From the NCBI GenBank assembly GCA_005877675.1, contig VBNZ01000083.1, positions 11,326 to 19,497 of the forward strand: DNA of 8,172 bases, in the 5' to 3' direction. The notes beneath the pieces were generated by a model. It worked only from the letters and a program-made list of their open reading frames with translations. It searched no databases and was not told the origin of the DNA. The position numbers and the translations under genes were made by a program. Of this stretch, positions 1 to 5,802 are shown one piece after another (position 1 is the stretch's first letter; every line of letters begins with the position of its first letter). Source of the DNA: Gammaproteobacteria bacterium (lineage in GTDB: Bacteria > Pseudomonadota > Gammaproteobacteria > Xanthomonadales > Rhodanobacteraceae).

Positions 1-1053
1 GCGGCGTTCGAGCGCACGGTCAACACGCCGCCACGCGGCATCGGCGAACGTACGCTCGACACGTTGCGCCAGCGCGCGCGCCGCGAGAAGAGTTCGCTGT
101 GGGATGCGGCCTTGCATGAGCTGACCAGCGCGAGTCTTGCCGGGCGTGCGAAGAATGCGCTGCGCGGGTTTTTGCTGTTGATCGATGACTTGGCGAAGGA
201 TTGCTCGGGACTCGGGACCCGGGACTCGGGACTCGCAGATCAAGAGCAACAGCCTCCGACACCATCAGATTTGCTTTTCCCGAGTCCCGAGTCCCGGGTC
301 CCGAGTCCCGTCGCACTCGCCGAACAAATCGACCACGCGATCCAAAAAACCGGCCTGCGCGATTACTACGAAGCCGATTCGCGTGGCAGCGCCGAATCGC
401 GTGTGGAGAACCTCGACGAACTCGTCAATGTCGCGAGCCGCTTCGAGCGCACGCCGGAGGACGTGGAAGCGGGCTTCTCGGAAATGGTCGCATTTCTCGC
501 GCACGCCGCGCTCGAAGCGGGCGAGACGCAGGGCGAGGCGTGGGAGGATTGCGTGCAGCTGATGACTCTGCATTCGGCCAAGGGACTCGAATTCCCACTG
601 GTGTTTCTGGTCGGACTCGAGGATGGACTTTTCCCCGGGCAGAAATCGATCGAGGAGCCGGGCCGCCTCGAAGAGGAGCGTCGCCTCGCCTATGTCGGCA
701 TCACGCGCGCACGCGAAACGCTGCTGCTGAGCTACGCCGAATCGCGCCGCCTGCACGGCGTCGAGAGTTACAACCGGCCCTCGCGCTTCCTCCACGAACT
801 GCCGCGTGAGCTGTTGCACGAAGTGCGTCCGCGCGTGCAGGTTTCGCGGCCGCTGTATGCGGGGCGTTATGGCGATGCGGCAAGCGAGCCATCGGCGCTG
901 AAACTTGGCCAACGCGTGCGGCATGCGAGCTTCGGCGAAGGCATCGTCGTCAGCGCCGAGGGCTCGGGCGCGCATGCGCGCGTGGAGGTCAACTTCGAAG
1001 AGACCGGCTCGAAGTGGCTCGTGCTGGCCTATGCGAACCTGACGCCGCTTTAG
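1..1053 (+). CDS. uvrD: DNA helicase II UvrD, C-terminal part (5' end outside the window)
   Basis: Superfamily 1 3'-5' DNA helicase that acts in nucleotide excision and mismatch repair. The reading frame is open from base 1, giving 350 residues; the N-terminal ATP-binding half lies off the left edge. Visible parts, numbered from base 1: the GIG motif of subdomain 2B (13-15, in NTPPRGIGERTL), helicase motif region VQLMTLHSAKGLEFP (185-199), motif VI EEERRLAYVGITRAR (224-238), and a C-terminal Tudor-like domain (about 300-350, LKLGQRVRHASFGEG). That last domain and the LHSAKGLEFP context fit UvrD better than Rep or PcrA, judged against the E. coli UvrD sequence from memory. Odd feature: residues 69-104 are extra relative to E. 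coli UvrD and are encoded by a palindromic repeat; the frame stays open through it. The next gene starts 168 bp downstream, so it is probably a separate transcription unit. Confidence 0.95.
   Translation, partial: AAFERTVNTPPRGIGERTLDTLRQRARREKSSLWDAALHELTSASLAGRAKNALRGFLLLIDDLAKDCSGLGTRDSGLADQEQQPPTPSDLLFPSPESRVPSPVALAEQIDHAIQKTGLRDYYEADSRGSAESRVENLDELVNVASRFERTPEDVEAGFSEMVAFLAHAALEAGETQGEAWEDCVQLMTLHSAKGLEFPLVFLVGLEDGLFPGQKSIEEPGRLEEERRLAYVGITRARETLLLSYAESRRLHGVESYNRPSRFLHELPRELLHEVRPRVQVSRPLYAGRYGDAASEPSALKLGQRVRHASFGEGIVVSAEGSGAHARVEVNFEETGSKWLVLAYANLTPL
206..310. repeat. 105-bp palindromic repeat inserted in frame in uvrD
   Basis: Two 30-nt arms (206-235 and 281-310) are exact reverse complements and flank a 45-nt centre (236-280). 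The left arm is four 7-bp units, GGGACTC, GGGACCC, GGGACTC, GGGACTC, with one flanking base on each side; the right arm is its mirror. The total is 105 nt, exactly 35 codons, so uvrD stays in frame. It encodes a Gly/Ser/Pro/Arg-rich stretch with GLGTRDSGL from the left arm and SPESRVPSP from the right. It falls between helices matching LIDALAQ and RVIKDSGL of E. coli UvrD, and the spacing between those anchors is about 33 residues longer here. I associate GGGACTC-type arrays with dispersed intergenic repeats of Xanthomonadales, but copy number cannot be checked from this window. Confidence 0.9.
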
Positions 1054-1085
1054 CCGGTGAGAGGTGCTTGCTCAAGCTACCAGCG

Positions 1086-1137
1086 CCCCCTCACCCTGCC
1101 CTCTCCCCCAACGATGAATCCATTGGAGGAGAGGGTT
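1086..1137. repeat. Intergenic palindromic repeat between uvrD and the motor pair
   Basis: An inverted repeat pairs CCCTCTCC (1099-1106) with GGAGAGGG (1128-1135). After one mismatch it continues as CCAA (1108-1111) with TTGG (1123-1126), giving a 12-bp stem with an 11-nt loop. The upstream CCCCCTCACCCTG is the start of a dispersed proteobacterial repeat type I recognise by its wording. No T-run follows the stem, so it is not a classical terminator, although it could protect the 3' end of the uvrD message. The rest of the 168-bp gap holds no convincing promoter. Confidence 0.6.
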
Positions 1138-1221
1138 CAATGCCGTGCGGAACCAAATTGCGTGCAACCTGTCAGAGCCAGAACGCATCCGATTCTTCGT
1201 TGCATCCAGGAAACCGCGCGC

Positions 1222-2283
1222 ATGACCAAACCGACCCAAGTGCTGATCTGGATGGGAGGCTTCCTCGTTGCGGTCGGTCTGCTCGCGGCGCTGCTCGCGA
1301 CCAAATTGATCGCGAACTTCCAGGCCAATCCTTTTTTCAACGGCGTGATCCTCGCGGTGCTCGCCTTCGGCGTGCTGGTCAATCTGCGCCAGGTGCTGAT
1401 GCTCGCGCGCGAAGCGGAATGGATCGAGACATTCAAGCGCTCCGATCCCGCACGCCCGCTGCCGGCGCCGAAGCTGCTCGCGCCGATGGCGCGCATGTTT
1501 TCGCAGCGCGATCGCGCCAAATTCACGCTGTCTACGCCGAGCTTGCGTTCGATACTCGACAGCGTGTATCTGCGTCTGGAGGAATCGCGCGATCTGTCGC
1601 GCTACCTCGTCGGCCTCGCGATCTTTCTCGGCCTGCTCGGGACGTTCTGGGGCCTGCTCGTGACGATCCGTTCGGTCGCCGACATCATTGGTTCGCTCGG
1701 CGTCGGCTCCGATCCGGTCGCGACGTTCAATACGCTCAAGGAGCAGCTGAAGCAGCCGTTGTCCGGCATGTCGACGAGCTTCTCGACTTCGCTGTTTGGC
1801 CTTGCCTCATCCCTCGTGCTCGGTTTCCTCGATCTGCAGGCAGGCCATGCGCAGAATCGTTTCTACAACGAACTCGAAGAATGGCTGTCGGGTATGACCA
1901 AGCTCTCGTCCGGCTCGCTCCACGGCGATGGCGACGCGAGCGTACCTGCTTACGTGCAGGCGCTGCTCGAACAGACTGCCGACGGCCTCGAACGCATGCA
2001 GCGCGCGCTGACCGAGTCCGAGCGCGAACGCCGCAATTCGTCCGAGCAACTCGGCGAACTCAACACGCAGCTCGCGCGCCTGGCCGATCTGCTCGGACGC
2101 GAATCACGCGAGATCCGCGGCATGGCCGAGACGCAGGAAGAACTGAAGAACGTGCTCAAGACGCTCGCCGCCGCACCCAGCGGCGGTTCGCGCTTGAGCG
2201 ATGATCTGCGCGGCGAATTCCGCCTGCTCTCGCGCACGATCGCCGCCGCAGTCGACGGCAAGCGCGCCGAGTTGCGCGAATGA
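1222..2283 (+). CDS. MotA/TolQ/ExbB-type proton channel protein (ZorA-like stator subunit)
   Basis: Inner-membrane protein of 353 residues, probably the ring-forming subunit of an ion-driven motor. Predicted membrane helices are at about 7-29, 39-60, 127-149 and 184-205. Helix 3 has GLLGTFWGLL (137-146) and helix 4 has SGMSTSFSTSLFGLASSLVL (181-200), the two conserved channel helices of the MotA/ExbB/TolQ family. The loop between helices 2 and 3 is cytoplasmic (about 61-126). After helix 4 comes a roughly 145-residue, charged, helical tail with likely coiled coil at about 248-312. The start is the ATG with AGGAAA 8 nt upstream (1208-1213); an earlier in-frame ATG at 1057 would code through the intergenic repeat and is not credible. 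The OmpA-domain gene begins 46 bp after the stop, so the two are almost certainly co-transcribed. Automated pipelines may label it MotA, ExbB or ZorA; no flagellar or Zorya neighbours support a specific choice. Confidence 0.88.
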   Translation: MTKPTQVLIWMGGFLVAVGLLAALLATKLIANFQANPFFNGVILAVLAFGVLVNLRQVLMLAREAEWIETFKRSDPARPLPAPKLLAPMARMFSQRDRAKFTLSTPSLRSILDSVYLRLEESRDLSRYLVGLAIFLGLLGTFWGLLVTIRSVADIIGSLGVGSDPVATFNTLKEQLKQPLSGMSTSFSTSLFGLASSLVLGFLDLQAGHAQNRFYNELEEWLSGMTKLSSGSLHGDGDASVPAYVQALLEQTADGLERMQRALTESERERRNSSEQLGELNTQLARLADLLGRESREIRGMAETQEELKNVLKTLAAAPSGGSRLSDDLRGEFRLLSRTIAAAVDGKRAELRE

Positions 2284-2329
2284 ACGCGGCCGTGACAGGA
2301 AAATACTATCTCGCATTGGCGGCCGCCGC

Positions 2330-3397
2330 ATGAACGCAAGCCTCGCGCGCCGCCGCCGCGGCCTCGATATCTGGCCCGGATTCGTCGACGCGTTGACGAG
2401 CCTCATTCTCGTGATGATTTTCGTGCTTCTGCTGTTCGCTGTCGGGCAGTACGTGCTGTCGCAGACGCTCGCGGGCAAGAACGCCGCGCTCGCCGATCTC
2501 AACGCGCAGATCGCGCAACTCGCCAAGACGCTATCGCTCGCGAATGAGGCGAAGGCGCAGCTCGATGTCAAAGTGAAAGAACTCTCCGCCTCGCTCGGCG
2601 ATGCGAGCGGCGAACGCGATGCGGCCAAGAACGTAGCTGCCAAGCTCGCCGCCGATATCGCTGCGCTGAGCGAATTGAAATCGCAGCTCGAGCAGCAGGT
2701 CGCGCAGATGGCGGCGCAGCTCGACCAGTCGAAAAAGGATCTCGTCGCCGCGACCGATCTCAACGCCAAGTCCGCAGCGCAAGCCGAGCTGCTCAATCGC
2801 CAGCTCGCGGCGGTGCAAGCGCAGTTGCAACAGATTTCGGCCGCGCTTGACATCGCAAACAAAAACGTCAAAGACAAGGACGTGAAGCTCGCCGAGCTCG
2901 GCAAAGAATTGAACCTCGCGCTGGCGAACCGCGTCGGCGAGCTTGAAAAATACCGTTCTGAATTCTTCGGCAAGCTGCGCGCTGCGCTCGGCAATCGCGC
3001 TGATATCCATATCGTCGGCGACCGTTTTGTCGTGCCGACCGATATTCTGTTCGACACCGGCTCGGCCGATTTGAGCGGCGAGGCGCAGACTTCGATGGCC
3101 AAGCTCGCCAAGACTTTGAACGAAGTCGCCGCCGAAATTCCGTCGAGTCTCGACTGGGTGCTACGCATCGACGGCCACACCGACAAGCGCCCGATCCACT
3201 CCGAACAGTTTCCGTCGAATTGGGAACTGTCGACCGCGCGCGCGACCGCGATCGTCAAGCAGCTCGTCGTGCAGGGCATTCAGCCGCGGCATCTCTCCGC
3301 CAACGGCTTCGGTCAATTTCAGCCTTTAGACGCTGCTGACACCGATGCGGCGTATGCAAAGAATCGGCGTATCGAGATTCAGCTGACCAACCGCTAG
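2330..3397 (+). CDS. MotB/ZorB-like protein: one membrane helix, long coiled coil, OmpA peptidoglycan-binding domain
   Basis: 355 residues, the likely partner and cell-wall anchor of the preceding channel protein. An Arg-rich cytoplasmic N-terminus (1-10) is followed by WPGFVDALTSLILVMIF and a membrane helix (about 19-42). Asp20 sits where MotB and ZorB carry the ion-binding aspartate. Residues about 48-215 form an Ala/Leu/Lys/Gln-rich periplasmic coiled coil. The OmpA-like domain spans about 232-355: DILFDTGSADL, DGHTD (281-285), NWELSTARA (297-305) and NRRIEI (345-350). Asp285 and Arg304 match the pair that binds diaminopimelate in OmpA-family domains. ATG 2330 is the only plausible in-frame start. 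Its nearest Shine-Dalgarno-like AGGA (2296-2299) is about 30 nt away and a perfect GGCGGCCGCC palindrome lies just before the start, so translation may be coupled to the upstream gene. The coiled coil is far longer than I expect for MotB or ZorB. Confidence 0.88.
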   Translation: MNASLARRRRGLDIWPGFVDALTSLILVMIFVLLLFAVGQYVLSQTLAGKNAALADLNAQIAQLAKTLSLANEAKAQLDVKVKELSASLGDASGERDAAKNVAAKLAADIAALSELKSQLEQQVAQMAAQLDQSKKDLVAATDLNAKSAAQAELLNRQLAAVQAQLQQISAALDIANKNVKDKDVKLAELGKELNLALANRVGELEKYRSEFFGKLRAALGNRADIHIVGDRFVVPTDILFDTGSADLSGEAQTSMAKLAKTLNEVAAEIPSSLDWVLRIDGHTDKRPIHSEQFPSNWELSTARATAIVKQLVVQGIQPRHLSANGFGQFQPLDAADTDAAYAKNRRIEIQLTNR

Positions 3398-4091
3398 CGA
3401 CCGCAGCGAACATAGAATTTCCAACGCACGTCGCGCACGCGCGCAGCGTCACCCCACGCGTCGCGTAGCTTGGACTCGACGATCGCGACGGGGTCGGCAC
3501 CCTTCGCTTTGATGTAACGCTGTGCATCAGCATCGGAAATTCCGGTGCAGTGATTTCGGTGAACGGAAACGGCAGCGTGCGGTAGCTCGCATCGACATAC
3601 GCGCGTTCCGGTGGCCAGTAGGGGCCTGTCATCGTGTCGTAGAGATGCGTGATTACCTCGTCGATCTTGCCTTGGCCGGTATTGCACGCAGCATAGGTCC
3701 ACGCCGCGAATACACCGCCGGGTTTGAGCACGCGCCTGACTTCGGCATAGAACGGCTCGAAATCGAACCAGTGCAGCGCCTGCGCAACGGTTACGAGACT
3801 CGCGCTCGCGTCGGCGAGTGAGCTGCGTTCGCCCGGCTCGACGCGATAGTCGATGTTCGCACGTGCTGCGGCGCCAGCGATCTGATTCGCGCTCGGATCG
3901 GTGCCGATCACGTACGCGAAATATTCGGCGAGCGCGAGCGTGGCCTGGCCATTGCCGCAACCGACATCCCAGGCGAGATCGCGATCGGGTGCCTGCTGCG
4001 CGAGCCACGCGAATAATTCGGGCGGGTAGGTTGGCCGCGCGTCGCGATAGATCGCCGCGTGGCCGGAGAAGTGGTCTTTGAAAGTGTTCAT
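3394..4091 (-). pseudogene. Class I SAM-dependent methyltransferase, broken by an internal deletion and frameshift
   Basis: From ATG 4091 (AAGGCGG-type Shine-Dalgarno just upstream) the frame reads as a methyltransferase: motif I DVGCGNGQ (42-49), acidic GTDPSANQ (63-70), VAQALHWFD (102-110), then VRRVLKPGGVFAAWTY (118-133) and PYWPPERAYV (157-166). It is intact to PEFPM near 3531. Homologues, as I remember them, continue there with a W-x-L-x-QLLGY-(L/F)-RTWS segment. Here the sequence jumps to QRYIKAKGADPVAIVESK in another frame (from 3522), which runs to a normal C-terminus and the stop at 3394. About 50 nt therefore seem to be missing and the frame is shifted. Unshifted translation would run on to 3255, adding a foreign tail antisense to the OmpA-domain gene. 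The restored stop overlaps the stop of the convergent gene. The product is probably inactive, though the SAM-binding fold is complete. Confidence 0.75.
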
Positions 4092-4128
4092 CGTGAGCCG
4101 CCTTTTACGTAACGTCCAGCTTGGTGAA

Positions 4129-4203
4129 TTACTCGCGGCGCTCGCCCCCACGGGGCCGTCCTTCGGACGTTCTGCGCGCTGCGCGTTTGTCCTGCCAATC
4201 CAT
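4129..4203 (-). repeat. Compact intergenic element with consecutive triloop hairpins and a 24-codon ORF
   Basis: The 131-bp gap between rluE and the methyltransferase contains back-to-back perfect short hairpins. On the + strand these are GCCCC-CAC-GGGGC (4144-4156), immediately CGTCC-TTC-GGACG (4157-4169), then GCGC-GCT-GCGC (4174-4184). On the - strand the same stretch is an open frame from ATG 4203 to TAA 4129 encoding 24 Arg-rich residues (MDWQDKRAARRTSEGRPRGG plus four). There is no T-run, so this is not a standard terminator. The wording resembles dispersed Xanthomonadales repeats, but that is recollection only. It could shape mRNA processing between the two genes, be a repeat copy, or encode a short leader peptide; the ORF has no clear Shine-Dalgarno. 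Confidence 0.45.
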
Positions 4204-4222
4204 GGTCGGAATGGCGACGCCG

Positions 4223-4768
4223 CTATTCCCGCACGATGCGTGTTTTTCCCGGCGCCAATTCATCGAGCGCTATTTTATCGATCCGCACGCGTATCAGCCG
4301 CAATGTCGGCAGGCCTACCGCCGCCGTCATGCGCCGTACCTGACGATTGCGGCCTTCGCGGATCGAGAGCTCGATCCACGCATCGGCTACGGTTTTGCGA
4401 AAGCGCACCGGCGGATCGCGCGGCCACAGCCAGTCCGGCACCGACGCCAGCAGTCGTGCATGGGCGGGCAGGGTCGGGCCGTCGTTCAAAAGTACACTTT
4501 GTTGCAACTGCCGCAGCTGATCCTCGCTCGGCGCACCCTCGACCTGCACGAGATAAGTCTTCTCGATCTTGTGGCGCGGGTCGGTGAGCCGGTGCGCGAG
4601 CGCGCCGTCGTCGGTCAGCAGCAGCAATCCTTCCGAATCGAAATCGAGGCGGCCCGCGGGATAGACATCAGGCTGCCGCACGAACTCGGCCAAGGTGCGC
4701 CGTGGCGGCGTGCTGCGGTCGGTGAACTGGCACAGCACGCCGTAAGGTTTGTTGAGTGCGAGGAACAT
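4223..4768 (-). CDS. rluE: 23S rRNA pseudouridine(2457) synthase RluE
   Basis: RsuA-family pseudouridine synthase of 181 residues. In E. coli RluE converts U2457 of 23S rRNA, in the peptidyl-transferase region. Visible motifs: the N-terminal LNKPYGVLCQFTD (5-17), catalytic AGRLDFDSEGLLLLT (38-52) with Asp42 as nucleophile, KIEKTYLVQVEG (67-78), NDGPTLPA (95-102), WLWPRDPPVRFRK (113-125), and EGRNRQVRRMTA (138-149) near the C-terminus. QFTD, NDGPTLPA and WLWPRxPP single out RluE from RluB, RluF and RsuA. No S4 domain is present, as expected for RluE. ATG 4768 is preceded by an in-frame TGA five codons upstream, so no longer start exists. There is no clear Shine-Dalgarno, and a palindromic repeat begins only about 12 bp upstream. 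It lies downstream of the exported methyltransferase on the same strand. Confidence 0.92.
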   Translation of the reverse strand: MFLALNKPYGVLCQFTDRSTPPRRTLAEFVRQPDVYPAGRLDFDSEGLLLLTDDGALAHRLTDPRHKIEKTYLVQVEGAPSEDQLRQLQQSVLLNDGPTLPAHARLLASVPDWLWPRDPPVRFRKTVADAWIELSIREGRNRQVRRMTAAVGLPTLRLIRVRIDKIALDELAPGKTRIVRE

Positions 4769-4779
4769 TTGATCGTGCC

Positions 4780-4862
4780 ATCATCCCGCGAAAGCCGGGA
4801 TCCATCTCGATCTTGCTCAAAAGCAAGGCAAGAAACTGGATTACCGCCTTCGCGGGAATGAC
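4780..4862. repeat. Palindromic intergenic repeat abutting the rluE start
   Basis: Outer arms: TCATCCCGCGAAAGCCGGGA (4781-4800, continuing TCCA) and TGGATTACCGCCTTCGCGGG (4837-4856, continuing AATGA). The reverse complement of the right arm matches the left except for one gap and a few substitutions. The centre holds a perfect inner hairpin, CTTGCT (4812-4817) with AGCAAG (4822-4827). This is the ATTCCCGCGAAGGCGGGAATCCAG type of dispersed repeat familiar from many proteobacteria. It fills nearly all of the 103 bp between the exported methyltransferase and rluE and would be the immediate 5' leader of rluE in a read-through transcript. A degenerate relative lies at 7998-8074. Confidence 0.8.
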
Positions 4863-4871
4863 GAACTAGAG

Positions 4872-5735
4872 CTATTTTACGGCAGGCTTCACGAATTTCA
4901 GCGTCATCCGATCCGACTCGCCGATCGCGGCGTACTTGTCGTGATCGACTTCTTTCATTGCAAACGTCGGCGGCAGCGTCCACACACCTTTCGGATAGTC
5001 CTTGGTGTCCTTCGGATTGGCGTTGATCTCGCTCTGCGCGACGAGCTTGAAACCGGCGTCGGTCGCAAGTTTGACCACCACCTCAGTAGGCAGGTAGCCG
5101 GTTTCCTTGTTCGCGGCGAGTGTCGTGCCGGGCTTGGCGCGATGATCGACGACGCCAAGCGTGCCGCCCTTCTTCAGCACCGCATACATCGCCTTGAACA
5201 TCTGCGGCGCGGTGTCGTCGTCGGTCCAGTTGTGTACGTTTCTGAAGGTAAGCACGACGTCGGCGGACTCCGGCGCGCCGAACTCGGGAGCCTTCGCTTC
5301 GAACTGCACGACCTGCACCGTCCCGAACTGCGCCGGGTGCTCGGCGATGCGCTTGTTCATGCTGTCGAGCGCGCGTGCGGCCTCGCCGTTAGGACGCGTC
5401 GGTTTGAACGTCGCCGCCACATAGTGACCCTGCGCCTTCAGCCATGGCGCGAGTATTTCCATGTACCAGCCTGCACCACCCGGTTCGAGTTCGACCACGG
5501 TTTGCGTCGGCTTGACGCCGAAGAATTCCAGCGTCTGTTTCGGATGGCGGTACTGATCGCGCGCCTTGTTCTTGTCCGAGCGCCAGTCACCCGCGAGCAC
5601 CGCATCGAGGTTCGCCGAGGTTGTATCGGCTTTCGCGCTGACCGGTTTGTTCGCCGGTGCATCCGCGGCTTCGGCGCAGGCGTTGATTGCGAAGGCCGCA
5701 CAGGCGGCGAGCAGAATCTTGCTGATCGTTTTCAT
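4872..5735 (-). CDS. Exported COG4798-type class I methyltransferase-like protein
   Basis: 287 residues. The N-terminus, MKTISKILLAACAAFAINAC plus AEAADA, is a signal peptide: two Lys, an Ala/Leu/Ile core, and either signal peptidase I cleavage near AEA-A or lipidation at Cys20, although Asn at -2 makes INAC a poor lipobox. The mature part reads as the COG4798 methyltransferase-like family: RDQYRHPKQTLEFFGVKP (59-76), VVELEPGGAGWYMEILAP (80-97) as the SAM-loop equivalent, ADVVLTFRNVHNW (158-170), KKGGTLGVVDHRAKPGT (188-204), SEINANPKDTKDYPKGVWTL (235-254) and IGESDRMTLKFVKP (271-284). ATG 5735 has AAAGGA at good spacing. It starts 67 bp after the aceK stop on the same strand, with no clear terminator between, so it may be co-transcribed with aceK. 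The substrate is unknown. Confidence 0.88.
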   Translation of the reverse strand: MKTISKILLAACAAFAINACAEAADAPANKPVSAKADTTSANLDAVLAGDWRSDKNKARDQYRHPKQTLEFFGVKPTQTVVELEPGGAGWYMEILAPWLKAQGHYVAATFKPTRPNGEAARALDSMNKRIAEHPAQFGTVQVVQFEAKAPEFGAPESADVVLTFRNVHNWTDDDTAPQMFKAMYAVLKKGGTLGVVDHRAKPGTTLAANKETGYLPTEVVVKLATDAGFKLVAQSEINANPKDTKDYPKGVWTLPPTFAMKEVDHDKYAAIGESDRMTLKFVKPAVK

Positions 5736-5802
5736 GAGAACGGTCCTTTGTGATGACAGCGGTACATAGTCGCGCTCGCGCGCGCAGGCGCGTGCCGAGA
5801 GT

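Noticed and set aside
206..310. CRISPR or tandem-repeat array
   Set aside because: The heptamers are organised as one inverted pair around a unique centre, with no repeat-spacer periodicity.
1099..1135. uvrD intrinsic terminator
   Set aside because: The stem is followed by TTCAA, not a T-tract; it fits a dispersed palindrome better.
1057..1221. Extended N-terminus of the MotA-like protein from ATG 1057
   Set aside because: It would translate the intergenic palindrome and a low-complexity stretch, and it starts 3 bp after the uvrD stop without a Shine-Dalgarno. ATG 1222 has a good one and starts right before the first membrane helix.
2104..3279. A long - strand open frame opposite the motor genes
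   Set aside because: Ser/Ala/Arg-rich composition, mirrors the coiled-coil coding region, and has no domain.
1222..3397. A complete Zorya anti-phage system
   Set aside because: Only ZorA/ZorB-like parts are present. The next genes are a broken methyltransferase and rluE on the other strand, with no helicase or nuclease effector, and the OmpA-domain protein has a much longer coiled coil than expected for ZorB.
1222..3397. Flagellar stator motA/motB
   Set aside because: Helix layout and tail resemble the motor superfamily in general, but there are no flagellar neighbours, and the four-helix protein with a C-terminal coiled tail does not match MotA.
5736..5802. Hairpin in the GCGC-rich gap after aceK as a terminator
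   Set aside because: The stem is short (CGCGC/GCGCG) and no T-run follows on the - strand.
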